Shown one piece after another: positions 50,578 to 60,900 of a stretch of 64,000 nucleotides of DNA. The notes beneath the pieces are model-generated. The model searched no databases, had not been told where the DNA came from, and worked only from the letters and a program-made list of their open reading frames with translations. Source of the stretch: Streptomyces sp. AP-93 (GTDB lineage: Bacteria > Actinomycetota > Actinomycetes > Streptomycetales > Streptomycetaceae). How positions within the stretch are numbered: position 1 is the first letter of the stretch; every line of letters starts with the position of its first letter. Both the position numbers and the translations under genes were made by a program. The stretch lies in contig NZ_JALGBX010000018.1 of assembly GCF_022808175.1 (NCBI RefSeq), positions 62,001 to 126,000 of the forward strand. Direction: 5' to 3'.

Positions 50578-52920
50578 TCACTTCGACGGGCTGAGCTGCA
50601 CCGTCGTCAGCGCCCCGCCCCCGGCCTCCTTCACCACCGTGAGCCGGGTCCCGGTGTCCGGCACCTTGACGCCGAGCTGCGGCAGCCCCGGGTTCCAGTA
50701 CGACCCGTGGCGGTCGTCGAAGACCGGTACGCCGCTCCGGGCCGGGATCGTGGTGGGGACGCCCGCCTTGTGCAGGACGATCCGGTCGCTCTTCCCGAGG
50801 GAGAAGGGGGCGTCGAACGTCTGGGCGCGCGCGTTCAGCAGCGTGCCGTCCGCGTGGGTCAGCGGCTCGGGGCGCGAGTCGACGGGCAGCAGCATGCCGC
50901 CGCCGGGGTGCGCCTTGGTGGTGTTGTCGCTGTACGCCGTGTCCCAGAGCCAGATCAGCACGCCCTGCTGGTACGGGTAGAACTCGACCTTGTCGCCCGT
51001 GAAGCCGAAGTTGTACGGCCCCGTCCTCAGCAGGCTGCCGTAGCCGGTGTAGCGGCGGTTCTCCACGAGGTACGCGCGCGGGTGCTGCTCGCTGCCCGTA
51101 CGGCCCTGCGTGCGCGACCACTTGACCGCAGTCCAGCCGTTCGCGCCCTGCTCCGCCCCGTCGCGCAGCAGCTCCCGGCCGTCGGCGCCCGCGGTGACAC
51201 GGATGTCGTCGAAGGTGACGCCCTTGCCGTGGGTGTTGCTGTCCGAGGTGACGCGCAGCCTCAACTGGACTGAGGTGCCGGAGAATTGGGTCAGCGGTAC
51301 CGAGAGCCGCGTCCAGCCCGCCGAGGTACCGGAGATCCCCTTCGCCCCGATCGGCGTGGCCTCCACCGTGCCCGGCAGCGCCGTCCAGCCGGCCCCGCCG
51401 TCCGTGGAGGCCTCCACCGTCAGGTAGTCGAAGTCCTGCTCGATGTCGTACCAGACCCGGGCGTCCAGGCGGGCCGCCGTGCCGGCCGCGATTCCCGAGA
51501 GGTCGACCGTGCGCGACAGCGTGTTGTCCATGAAGTCGCCCGTACCGCTCCACCACTGGCCGGCGCCCTCGTACGGGTCGACAAGGTCGATGGTGGTCGA
51601 AGACGGCGGCAGGTGCACCAACAGGGCCTGCGGATCCTCGGTGTTGTAGCCGGACACCCCGAGCGTCGCCCGTGTCGTGCGACCCGCGTCGGCCTCCGTG
51701 TACTGGAGCCAGCCCAGCTGGAGCTTGCTCCAGGGGTCGAGGTCGCCCGGGAACTCGCCCGTGGAATTGCGGCCCTTGCCCAGGTAGGACGCCGAGGACA
51801 TCAGCGACCAGAAGTTGACGCTGTTGTCCCCGTCCGAGCTGTACAGGTCCGGCAGGCCCAGATCGTGCCCGAACTCGTGCGCGAAGAGGCCCGCGCCGCT
51901 GTTCTCCCCGCCGGTCAGGTAGTCCCCGGCCCAGATGCCCGTGTCGCCGACCGGGGTGCCGCCCGCCTTGTTGCCCTCCGGGCCCGCGCTGCCGGCCTGG
52001 TTCCAGTAGGCGAACCAGCGGTGCGCCCACACGGCGTCCTTGCCCTGCGTCCCGCCGCCCCAGGTCTGGTCCTTGCCCGCGTGGACGACGACGAGGTGGT
52101 CGAGGTAGCCGTCCGGCTCGTCGAAGTTGCCGTCGTGGTCGGCGTCGTAGCGGTCCCACACGTCGTACTCGGCGAGCTGCGCCTTGATCTGCTCGGGCGT
52201 ACGGCCCTTCGTCCGCTCGGACTTGTACCAGGAGTCGGTGGCGTCCCGGATCATGTCCCAGTTGGTCCGGCACTGGCCGGGCTCGGAGCAGTTGTCGGTG
52301 CCGTAACGGGCTTCGTTCCAGGGTAGTTTGACCCAGTCGGTCACCATGCCGTCCATGTCGTACCGGCCGGAGGACTGGAGCCGGTAGTAGGCGCGCAGGG
52401 AGGCCGACCGCGGGTCGGTGGAGAAGAACTGCTTCTCGTAGAAGGACCGGTCGAAGTCCTTGCGCCACAGGGTGTGGTTGTCGTCCGCGGCCGGCTTGCC
52501 GATGGTGTTGTGCGCCGGGCCCGGGGTGCCGCCGAAGCGCGGCTTGCCCTCGAACTCGGTGGTGTTGTCCACCTGGTCGCCGAACTCGGCGAGGATCACG
52601 AAGACCTTGTCCTTGCGCTCCCGGGCCAGTTCGACGTACCGCTTGCCGACCTTGGCCAGGCGCGGCAGCGTGCCGTCGGCCTCGGCGCGCAGGCCGCCGG
52701 GACGGCCGGCGGCCACCTCTTCGAGGGCCTGGCGGCGCAGGGCCTGGCGCTGGAGCTCCAGGGGGGCGGGCGGCGGGGCGGCGGCCTGCTGCTGCTCGGC
52801 GTGCTGCTGCCCGACGGGCGTCGGCGTGGCGGGCGGGGCCGGGGATGCGGTGGCGGCGAGCGCGGGGGCGGCGAGGAGGGCGAGTGATATCGCCGCTCCC
52901 ACCGCAGCGAGTCTGCGCAA
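50578..52920 (-). CDS. Secreted immune inhibitor A-type (M6) metalloprotease
   Basis: A 780-residue exported zinc protease. The start is TTG 52920, with AGAAAGG 9 nt upstream. The signal peptide is about residues 1-25 (LRRLAAVGAAISLALLAAPALA). A Pro/Gln-rich propeptide follows. The catalytic zinc motif HEFGHDLGLPDLYSSDG lies at about residue 348, with a downstream SLMSS Met-turn-like segment. The C-terminal half contains MAM-like or carbohydrate-binding-like beta domains (FDYLTVEASTDGGAGWTALPGT; VTFDDIRVTAGADG). InhA/M6 proteases cleave extracellular proteins, and Streptomyces homologues act in nutrient release or development. Monocistronic. Confidence 0.92.
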   Translation of the reverse strand: MRRLAAVGAAISLALLAAPALAATASPAPPATPTPVGQQHAEQQQAAAPPPAPLELQRQALRRQALEEVAAGRPGGLRAEADGTLPRLAKVGKRYVELARERKDKVFVILAEFGDQVDNTTEFEGKPRFGGTPGPAHNTIGKPAADDNHTLWRKDFDRSFYEKQFFSTDPRSASLRAYYRLQSSGRYDMDGMVTDWVKLPWNEARYGTDNCSEPGQCRTNWDMIRDATDSWYKSERTKGRTPEQIKAQLAEYDVWDRYDADHDGNFDEPDGYLDHLVVVHAGKDQTWGGGTQGKDAVWAHRWFAYWNQAGSAGPEGNKAGGTPVGDTGIWAGDYLTGGENSGAGLFAHEFGHDLGLPDLYSSDGDNSVNFWSLMSSASYLGKGRNSTGEFPGDLDPWSKLQLGWLQYTEADAGRTTRATLGVSGYNTEDPQALLVHLPPSSTTIDLVDPYEGAGQWWSGTGDFMDNTLSRTVDLSGIAAGTAARLDARVWYDIEQDFDYLTVEASTDGGAGWTALPGTVEATPIGAKGISGTSAGWTRLSVPLTQFSGTSVQLRLRVTSDSNTHGKGVTFDDIRVTAGADGRELLRDGAEQGANGWTAVKWSRTQGRTGSEQHPRAYLVENRRYTGYGSLLRTGPYNFGFTGDKVEFYPYQQGVLIWLWDTAYSDNTTKAHPGGGMLLPVDSRPEPLTHADGTLLNARAQTFDAPFSLGKSDRIVLHKAGVPTTIPARSGVPVFDDRHGSYWNPGLPQLGVKVPDTGTRLTVVKEAGGGALTTVQLSPSK

Positions 52921-53159
52921 CGTAGCTGACCTTTCTGGAGTTTCCGGTCGGCCGGGTTGGCCGGAGCGCGAGTAATATTTCACATGTGACAGGTGATTGA
53001 TAGATGTGGGAGGGGTGGGCGTCCGGCGCGGCCGGGCATGTGCCCGGGTGGGGCCGGGCGTTTGCGCCGGCCATCCGAACTCGACGTTCCAAGGGCCCCG
53101 TTCGCCGCGCGGCGCTATCGTGCCGAGCGGGGACGACTGTGCGAGGGGGCGGAGCCGCG

Positions 53160-54455
53160 ATGCGATTTCTGTTTGTGCACGGCACGGGGGTGCGGCGCGA
53201 GCGGCACGACCTGCTCTTCGCCCTGGTCCGGGACCGGCTGACCGCCCGGTTCCCCGGGGCGAGCGTCGACTCCTGCTTCTGGGGGGAGCGGTACGGGGCC
53301 ACCCTGAGCGCCCAGGGCCGTTCCGTGCCCGGACTGAGCGCCCCCGGCGCGGCCATGGGACCGGACGACGAGGAGACCGCCGAGTGGGGGCTGCTGGTCG
53401 CCGACCCGCTCTGCGAGCTGCGGGTACTGGCGGAAGCCGGCTGGGACACCGGAGCCGACCGCGACCTCGACGGCCACCCGGACGGCCACCCGGACGGCGC
53501 CTCCGATGACGACGGCTTCGCGATGCCCGGCGTACAGTCCGCGGGCGACCGCGTACTGGAACTGCTCGCCGAGGTCTCCGAAGTCTCCGGGGTCTCCGGG
53601 GTCCCCGAGGGCGGCGAACAGGCCGCGTTACTGCTCGGCACCGGCCTCGCCGCCGGATTCCCCGCCGCCCTGAAGACCGTCTCCCGTTCCGACGAGGCCG
53701 CCCGCGCCGGGGCCCGTGCCGCCGGCGAGACGCAGGCCCGGGAGCTGGCCAAGGTCCTGGCCCGCGCGGTGACCGCCGCCGCACTCGCCTCGGCCGGAGC
53801 CGAGGCCGACTGCACCGGAGCCGAGCGCGACCGCCTCGTCGAGCTGATCACCACCCGCCTCGGCGGCGACGCCCGGGTCCCCGGCGCCCGCGCCGCCGCC
53901 GTCCTCGGCCGGCTCGCGATGCGCGTCACCACCCAACCGCTGCTCAACGCCTGGCGCGGCTCCCTCACCGTCGGGGCCACCCCCGCCCTCGGCGACATCC
54001 TGCGCTACCAGGCCCGGGGCGCCGGCCTCCGCGCGTTCCTGCACGAGCGGATCACCGCCGAGCCGGGGCCGACCGTCCTCATCGGACACAGCCTCGGCGG
54101 CATCGCCCTGGTGGACCTCCTCGCCCTGGCGGCCGCCCGAGGCGAGCCGGTGCCCGGCGTCGAACTGCTCGTCACCGTCGGCTCGCAGGCACCCTTCCTC
54201 CACGAACTCGGCGCGCTGGCCGGGATCGTGCCGGGCGCCAGGCTCCCGTACGCCTTCCCGCGCTGGCTCAACGTCTACGACCGCCAGGACGTGCTGTCCT
54301 ACCTCGCCGAGCCCGTCTTCCCCGGCGACCCGCGCGTCAGCGACCAGGAGATCGGCAGCCGCCAGCCCTTCCCGGCCTGCCACAGCGCCTACTGGAAACA
54401 GGACTCCCTCTACGCACGCATCGAACAGGCGGTGGCCGAAGCGGAGATCGGGTGA
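53160..54455 (+). CDS. Lipase-like alpha/beta hydrolase, first gene of the conflict cassette
   Basis: A 431-residue cytoplasmic protein with no signal peptide. MRFLFVHGTGVRRERHDLLFALVRDRLTARFP provides an HG oxyanion motif. The nucleophile elbow is GHSLGGIALVDLLALA at about residue 306. A candidate catalytic His is in FPACHSAYWKQDSLY near the C-terminus, and an Asp is in NVYDRQDVLSYL. A central 200-residue variable region includes Asp/Gly/His repeats (HPDGHPDG) and SEVSGVSGVPEGG. The family is related to lipases or PGAP1-like esterases. It overlaps the caspase gene by 4 bp (GTGA), so it is translationally coupled to the VMAP/MoxR/vWA genes and is probably a functional partner. Confidence 0.82.
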   Translation: MRFLFVHGTGVRRERHDLLFALVRDRLTARFPGASVDSCFWGERYGATLSAQGRSVPGLSAPGAAMGPDDEETAEWGLLVADPLCELRVLAEAGWDTGADRDLDGHPDGHPDGASDDDGFAMPGVQSAGDRVLELLAEVSEVSGVSGVPEGGEQAALLLGTGLAAGFPAALKTVSRSDEAARAGARAAGETQARELAKVLARAVTAAALASAGAEADCTGAERDRLVELITTRLGGDARVPGARAAAVLGRLAMRVTTQPLLNAWRGSLTVGATPALGDILRYQARGAGLRAFLHERITAEPGPTVLIGHSLGGIALVDLLALAAARGEPVPGVELLVTVGSQAPFLHELGALAGIVPGARLPYAFPRWLNVYDRQDVLSYLAEPVFPGDPRVSDQEIGSRQPFPACHSAYWKQDSLYARIEQAVAEAEIG

Positions 54456-56617
54456 ACCCCCTCGACCTGCTGCCCCCCGACCTGGGGCCGCGCACCTTCG
54501 CGCTCGTCGCCGGGGTCGAGAGCTACGAGGTCAGCCGCCACTGGAACCTGCGCGGCCCGGCCCGAGACGCCCTGCGGTTCGCCCGCTGGCTGACCGGACC
54601 GGGAGAGGTGCCGCCGGGCCACGTACGGCTGTTGCTGTCCCCGCTCGATGACCCGGACTCGCTCGACTGGTCGGCCTCCGCCGCTCTGCGGGCCCTGCGC
54701 ACCACGCACCGCCCGGCGACCGAGGCGAACGTGAAGTCGGTGCTGTTCGACGAACTCCCCGCCTGTGAAGGCGATTTGCTGGTGATCTTCTGGGCCGGGC
54801 ACGGCTACACGGAACCGCGCCGCGGTGAACTGATGCTGCCTTCCACGGACGCCCGGCCCGGCCAGATCCGCCACCTCAACCTCGACTCCGCGCTGCGCTG
54901 GTGGCGCACCAGCCTCGTCAAGCGCGAGCTCTTCCGGTACCAGGCCGCCCTGGTGGACGCATGCCGGGTCGACGCACCCCGCGACGTCCGGTGGAACTTC
55001 GGCACCAGCGACTACGGCGGCGGCGCCACCGTCCCGGGGCGGCGCCAGTTCCGGCTGTACGCCTCCCGCGAGGGCGAGGCCGCGAAGAACGACGCCGAGC
55101 GCGGCGCGGGCCGCTTCACCGAGGAGCTCCTCGCCGAACTCGGGGAACGCCCGGTGCGCGAGGCCGTCTCCGGTCTCGCCGACACCGCCCGCTCCATTCA
55201 CCGCACCTTCCTGGGCCTGCGCGAACGCGGCGAGGGCTGGCAGCTCCCGCAGTTCGTCGTGGACCGCGACTGGGACGCCTCCTCCTTCCTCGATGACGAT
55301 CTGCCCGGGATGGCGCCGCCGCGCACGGGCCGCCTCGACCAGGTCGCCTGGGACGGGCTCGGCGAACTCTTCGAGGACCGCGACCTGCCGCGCTGCGCCC
55401 ACGAGGCGTACCTGTGGGCGTTCAAGGCGGCCGGCTGCGCGGCCCCCGTCCGGGGCGGCCTGCCCGGCGACACCCTGCTGGAGGTGGTCCAGGACCTCGA
55501 CGAACGCCACGGCGGACCGGGCGGGATGCCGCTCCCGGTGCCCTTCGTACGGTTCCTCGCGGAACAGGGCGCGCCCGGCGACGGGCCGTGGTCGGCCCGG
55601 CTGCGCGACTGGGTGCACGCCACCCGCGAACGCCTCGCCCTGCCCGCGCTGCCGCCCCCGCCCCCGCCGCCGCGCAGGACGGCCCTGCACGTGCGGCTGG
55701 AGACGCCGCCGGGCGGGGAGGAGGGGTTCCTCGCCCGGATGTGGCTGCGGCGGGAGACGACCGAGCACATCTGGGAATCGGAGGGGGCGCCGGTACGGCT
55801 GGACGCGGTACGGGACGCACTCGTACGGCAACTCGTGGCGACGGCAAAGGTGTTGGGCGCCGACGCGGATGCGGGGCGGCTCTCCGGCGCGGTGGAGCGG
55901 ATCGAGTTCCACGTGCCGTACGAGCTGCTGGACCTGGACTTCGACCAGTGGCCGGTCCCGCGCGGCCCGGGCGGGCGGACCCGGGCCCTGGGCGTGCTCT
56001 ACCAGGTGGTGGTGCGCTGCCCGCAGGAGCGCGAGTACACCGGCACCGAATGGCGCGGCAAGTGGCGCTGGCTGTGGGCCCAGGGCGGCCGGCACCCGGA
56101 GGCGGTCCGGGTGGTGGCCGACGCGGACGCGGGCGACGGGCTCGGCATGGAACTGGGTGCGGGACCGGCGCCCGCGTGCGTACTGGCGCACACGCGGGCG
56201 GGGGCGCGGACGGCGGCGGTGGTGGACGCGGTCCTGGAGGGCGGTGTCCCGGTGGCCCTCTGGCACCGCGGCCCCGCTCCGGCGGGCTCAGACCGGGCCG
56301 GGGAGCCGGGGCCGGCGCACGCGGCTCGGGGCGGCTTCGCGTACGCCGCCGGGGGTGCCGGGGGCGCCGGTCCCGGCGGGTCCGCGGGCGACCTGCTCGA
56401 TCTGCTGGCGCCGGCCGGCGAGGACGGGCGGCCGTCCGACCCCGGCGCACTCGACGTGCTCGCCCTGCCCGCCCGCGTGCGCGCGGTGCGCCGGGCGGCC
56501 GCCGTCGCGGGCGCGGGCGCCCCCGGCGGCGACCTCCGACAGCCGTCGGGGGGAGACCGGTTGGTCCTCCTGTGGGACGATCCCGACGACACCCTCACCC
56601 TCCGGTCCCTGGCTTGA
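54452..56617 (+). CDS. Caspase-like peptidase fused to VMAP-type domains
   Basis: A 721-residue protein. Residues 1-245 are a caspase (C14) fold: FALVAGVESY at strand 1, the catalytic His117 in FWAGHGYTEP and the catalytic Cys171 in ALVDACRVD. Residues about 290-410 (LDQVAWDGLGELFEDRDLPRCAHEAYLWAF ... VPFVRFLAEQ) resemble the VMAP middle domain. Residues 435-580 (ALHVRLETPPGGEEGFLARMWLRR; RIEFHVPYELLDLDFDQWPVP; LGVLYQVVVRCPQERE; KWRWLW) match the VMAP C-terminal domain as I know it from vWA-MoxR-associated proteins. It is probably the effector and signal-transducing component. Start GTG 54452 is inside the stop of the hydrolase gene. Confidence 0.88.
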   Translation: MNPLDLLPPDLGPRTFALVAGVESYEVSRHWNLRGPARDALRFARWLTGPGEVPPGHVRLLLSPLDDPDSLDWSASAALRALRTTHRPATEANVKSVLFDELPACEGDLLVIFWAGHGYTEPRRGELMLPSTDARPGQIRHLNLDSALRWWRTSLVKRELFRYQAALVDACRVDAPRDVRWNFGTSDYGGGATVPGRRQFRLYASREGEAAKNDAERGAGRFTEELLAELGERPVREAVSGLADTARSIHRTFLGLRERGEGWQLPQFVVDRDWDASSFLDDDLPGMAPPRTGRLDQVAWDGLGELFEDRDLPRCAHEAYLWAFKAAGCAAPVRGGLPGDTLLEVVQDLDERHGGPGGMPLPVPFVRFLAEQGAPGDGPWSARLRDWVHATRERLALPALPPPPPPPRRTALHVRLETPPGGEEGFLARMWLRRETTEHIWESEGAPVRLDAVRDALVRQLVATAKVLGADADAGRLSGAVERIEFHVPYELLDLDFDQWPVPRGPGGRTRALGVLYQVVVRCPQEREYTGTEWRGKWRWLWAQGGRHPEAVRVVADADAGDGLGMELGAGPAPACVLAHTRAGARTAAVVDAVLEGGVPVALWHRGPAPAGSDRAGEPGPAHAARGGFAYAAGGAGGAGPGGSAGDLLDLLAPAGEDGRPSDPGALDVLALPARVRAVRRAAAVAGAGAPGGDLRQPSGGDRLVLLWDDPDDTLTLRSLA

Positions 56618-56869
56618 ACCCGCTCCCGATGCCACCGCCGATCCCGAACCCCATCCGGACCTCGGACGCCGGACCCCGGACCCCATCCCGGCCCCGGGGC
56701 CGGACCATGGGCCCCATCCCGGGCTTGGGCCCCATCCCGGGCTTGGGCCGGACCCAGGGCTTGGGACCGACCCCGGGCCCGACGCCGACCCTGGGCCCGG
56801 GCAGGACCCCGAATTCGCATCCGCACCGATCCCGATGACCGTTCGCGGCGACGGCCCGCGACACCGACG
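56618..56869 (+). repeat. Intergenic low-complexity repeats between the VMAP and MoxR genes
   Basis: About 250 bp of C-rich proline-like sequence, including repeated GGGCCCCATCCCGGGCTT units at about 56709-56750 and CCCAGGGCTTGGGACCGA. It is the only large gap in an otherwise overlapping operon. No promoter or coding gene is recognised, so an internal promoter or an RNA structure is possible. Confidence 0.6.
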
Positions 56870-56887
56870 ATGGAGGCAGAGGCTGTG

Positions 56888-57976
56888 GTGAAGGACTGGT
56901 GGCTGTACCAAGGGACCGGCGAGGCCGCCGAGCGCCGGGCCAGGCTGGAGGCCGGACCGCCACCGCCCTGGCGCGACTTCAAGGGCGTGCCCGACCCGGG
57001 GTACACGCCCCCCGGCTGCGCGGGGGAGGCCTGGGAGCGCACCTGGCGGCGCGGCGAGGGCTACGTGCCCGACGAGCTGGAGAAGGACGTGGTCAACACT
57101 GCCCTGCACCTGCGCCGGCCGCTGCTGATCACCGGCAAGCCGGGGGTCGGCAAGTCCACGCTCGCCTCCAGCATCGCAGCCGACCTCGACCTGGGACCGG
57201 TACTGCACTGGCCGGTCACCAGCCGCACCGTCCTGCGCGACGGCCTGTACCTGTACGACGCGATCGGCCGGCTCCAGGAAGCCGGGCTGGAGCAGTTGCG
57301 CACGCCCGGAGCCGAGCCGCCCGCTGCCCGCCCCCAGACCCCCGCCCAGTCCCAGTCCCAGACCCCGGCCCCCGCGGACGGCGGACCGTCCATCGCCCGC
57401 TACCTGCGCCTCGGCCCCCTCGGTACGGCCCTCCTGCCCCAGGACCGCCCCCGCGTCCTGCTCGTGGACGAGATCGACAAGAGCGATATCGACCTCCCCG
57501 GAGACCTCCTCACCGTCTTCGAGGACGGCGGCTTCGTGATCCCCGAGCTCGCCCGGCTCGTCAAGGAGGCCCCCACCGTCTCCATCGGCACCGACGACGA
57601 CACGGACGCGGCCGTCCGGATCTCCCAAGGCCGCGTCCAGTGCCGGTACTTCCCCATCGTCGTCCTCACCAGCAACGGCGAACGCGATTTCCCGCCCGCC
57701 TTCCTGCGCCGCTGCGTCCGGCTCCACCTGGACCCGCCGGGACCCGACAAACTCGCCCGCATCGTGCGTGGCCGGCTCGGCGTCGACATCGAGAACAGCG
57801 ACGAGTACCGAGATCTCGTCCAGAGCTTCCTGGAACGCGCCGAGGACGGCGACCTCGCCACCGACCAGCTCCTCAACGCCATCCAGCTCCGGCTGGCCGG
57901 CGCCTGGTCCGCCCCCGGCGACCGCGAACGCTTCCTCGCCACCGTCATGCACCACCTCACCGGACCCTCCGCGTGA
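56888..57976 (+). CDS. MoxR-type AAA+ ATPase of the ternary system
   Basis: A 362-residue ATPase. GTG 56888, preceded by GGAGG at 56872-56876, is preferred over ATG 56870. Walker A GKPGVGKST lies at about residues 83-91, and Walker B VLLVDEIDKSDIDLPGDLLTVFEDG near 190-214. A sensor-1-like segment VVLTSNGERDFPPAFLRRCVRLHL is near 258-281. A Pro/Gln-rich insert (PAARPQTPAQSQSQTPAPADG) precedes the Walker B region. MoxR ATPases work with vWA proteins to remodel targets; in ternary systems they couple sensing to effector release. The stop overlaps the vWA gene start by 4 bp. Confidence 0.92.
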   Translation: MKDWWLYQGTGEAAERRARLEAGPPPPWRDFKGVPDPGYTPPGCAGEAWERTWRRGEGYVPDELEKDVVNTALHLRRPLLITGKPGVGKSTLASSIAADLDLGPVLHWPVTSRTVLRDGLYLYDAIGRLQEAGLEQLRTPGAEPPAARPQTPAQSQSQTPAPADGGPSIARYLRLGPLGTALLPQDRPRVLLVDEIDKSDIDLPGDLLTVFEDGGFVIPELARLVKEAPTVSIGTDDDTDAAVRISQGRVQCRYFPIVVLTSNGERDFPPAFLRRCVRLHLDPPGPDKLARIVRGRLGVDIENSDEYRDLVQSFLERAEDGDLATDQLLNAIQLRLAGAWSAPGDRERFLATVMHHLTGPSA

Positions 57977-60900
57977 TCGAGAGGCTCCTCGCCGCCCTGG
58001 CCGAAGGCGCCGAGGACAACGGCCCGCGCCCCGGAGTCGGAGCGGAGGAGATCGCCGACATCCTGTGGCTCGCGACCCGGGTGGACGCGGCCGCCCTCCG
58101 CCCGGAGCCTCCCGCAGCGCCCCCCGCCGCCGCCCCCGAACCCGCCGCCATCGCAGCGGAGTCACCCCCCAAGACGCGCGGCGGCGCCGTCGAACCGGGA
58201 GTCCAGTACTTCCCCGCGGCCGCCCCCGCCCCCGCCCCCGCCCCCGACGCCCCCGCGGACCCCTCCGCCGGCCGGACCGCGGGAGGCACCCCCGGCGGCG
58301 CGCCCGCGCCGGCCGCGCGCCGGGGCACGGCGGTGCGGCTGCCGCGCGCCGCCACCCTCGACGACCCGCTCGCCCTGATGCGCGCCCTGCGCCCGATCGG
58401 CCGCCGCAACATCGGCGGCCCGGGCGAGGAGCTGGACGAACAGCTCACCGTCGAGCGCAGCATCGAGCGGATGGTGCTCACCCCGGTCCTGCGCCCCGCC
58501 GAGAGCCGCTGGCTGGACGTGGCCCTGGTCGTCGACTCCCACCACTCGATGCTGCTCTGGTCCGATCTGGTGGAGGAGGTGCGCGGGGTCCTCATCCGCA
58601 GCGGAGTCTTCCGCGACGTACGGACCTGGCGGCTCACGGGCACCGGCCCCGGCGGCGCCCCCATGGTCGCGCACCATCGCGACAGCCCGCCCCGCAACCC
58701 CCTGGAGCTGGTCGACCCGGCGGCCCGGCGGCTGATCCTGGTCCTCTCCGACACGGTCGCCGGCGGCTGGCGCGAAGCCCCCCTGCGCGGTCTGCTCCGG
58801 CAGTGGTCCACGCACAACGCCGTGGCCGTACTGAACGTCCTGCCCGAGCGGCTCTGGACGCGCGGCGCGGTCCAGCCGGTCCCCTTCGCCGTCCGCGCGG
58901 ACCGGCCCGCGGCGGCCACCCGCTCCTGGCAGCGGGTCCCGGTCGCCCGGCGGGCCCGCGGCGGCGGGGCGGTGGTCCCGGTCGTCGGCATCGCCTCCGG
59001 GAGCCTGGCCCGGCTGGTGCGGGTGGTGTCCGGCGACGGCCGCTGGCGGCGGCTCGCGTGCCTGCGCCTCGACGCGGAACCCGCGCGCGGTGTCCCGTAC
59101 GAGGCACCCGGGGCTCCGAAGCTCTTCCCGGACCCCCTGGAGGCGGTGGAGCGCTTCCGCGCGAGCGCCTCGCCGACGGCCCAGCGCCTCGCCGACCACC
59201 TGGCCGCCGTACCGCTCACCCTGCCCGTGATGACCCTCGTACGCCGGTCCCTGCTGCGGGAGTCCGAGCACGGCCACCTCGCGGAAGTGGCCCTGGGCGG
59301 GCTGCTCGCTCCCTGGGACGGCGAACAGGACGCCGACACCGCCCAGTTCGAGTTCCTGCCGGGCGTACGGGAGGCCCTGCTCGGATCGCAGCTGCGCGGT
59401 GACGTGGCCTCCGTACGGGAGCTGGTGCGGCGGCGCGTGTGGGAGTACATGTCCCACAAACGCGGCACCGGCCGGGACTTCACGGCCATCCGCCGGGGGC
59501 CCCGGGGCGGGGGACGGCGCGAACTGGCGCCGGAGGCCATGCCGTTCGCCCTCGCCGCCGGGCCGGTGTCGGGGCTGGCCGACCGGGTGGTGCGGGTCCG
59601 ACTCGAGTCGCAGCGGGAGCCGCAGGCGGTGGGCGTGCTGCTGTCGCCCCGGCTGGTCCTGACGGTCGTCGGCGATGCGCAGACCGGGCCGCCGCACACC
59701 TCGGCCTGGGTCCGGGTCGACGGGCAGGAGGTGCTCTGTCAGCGCGCCTGGGGAGACGGAGCGGCGCCCCAAGTGCTCCTGTTCGTCTCCGACACGGACC
59801 TCGTGGACCCGGCGGACTGGACCGAGCCGGCCTGGGCGGAGGGGTTCGCGGGTCCGGGGGATCGCCTGGTCGTGGACGGTGCGACCGATCAGAGCGAGGC
59901 GGTGGCGCTGGCCGCCGGGGTCCTCCCGTACGAGGGGGAGCGCAACGGGGAGCTCGTCCGGCTCTCCGCCGAGCCGGAGGCCTGGACCCACTACGTGGGC
60001 TCCCCGGTCTCCCGGGACGGCCTGCTGGTGGGCATCGTGCACACGGTGCTGCGGGACCGGATGGTGTTCCTCACGGGCCAGACGCTGCTGGAGCAGCCGG
60101 GGTTCCGCGAGGTCGTGGCGACGCACGCGCGAGGGCTGAACGAGCGGTCCGCGATCTGCCTGGCGGTACTGCCCCGGGTGTTCTCGGGCTCGGACACATG
60201 GGTGGGGCGTGCGATCGACGAGCTCCTCGTGGAGGCGATGGCGGACTCGGGGGTGCGCGGGGCGGTGGCAACCCACGAGGGCGGCCTGCGCGTCATGGTG
60301 GTGGCGGATCCGGGAGCTCTCGGGAAGACCGGGCTGCTGCTGTCCGCACTCCCCGACGCCCTGGGCCGGCTGCGCGCGAGCTCCCGCGAGCATGGGCTCA
60401 GTCTGGCGGTGGCCCTGGCCAGGGGCCCGTTCGCGGGGCAGGGGGAAAGGGCGGACGGGCCGGGGCCGAACGAGGCACTGCGGCTGGTCCGCCACCCGGA
60501 GATCACCGCGAGGCTGGACCGGTCGGACACTCGGGACGGCATCCTCTTGCTGGCGGGCGAGTCGCTTGGTGATGTGGACGGGTTCGAGATGTTGACGGTC
60601 CGGCGGCTGGGCCCGGAGCCGAGGGCCGGGGGGCCGGGCGACCTGCCGGACGTCATGGGTCCGCGGACCGGGCCGGAGCGCGTACGACCGGCAGGGTGGG
60701 TCGTCGAGAACGGTCCCGTCGGGCTGGCCAGGGTGCTGATCAGCGCCGACCTGAGGGCCGACGACCCGGCACTCGACTGGGCGCACTGCGGTGACAGGGC
60801 CAGGGCGCAGACTCCGACCGGCTGCATCGGGATCCGGCTGCCGGGCCGGGAGCGCTGCCTGGCCCATGTGACGCTCCCCGAACGGGACGCGTACCTGAGG

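Noticed and set aside
55293..56891. Long plus-strand frames overlapping the caspase gene and the following gap.
   Set aside because: Out of frame with the caspase, Arg-rich and without start site or domain support; the caspase frame has both catalytic motifs.
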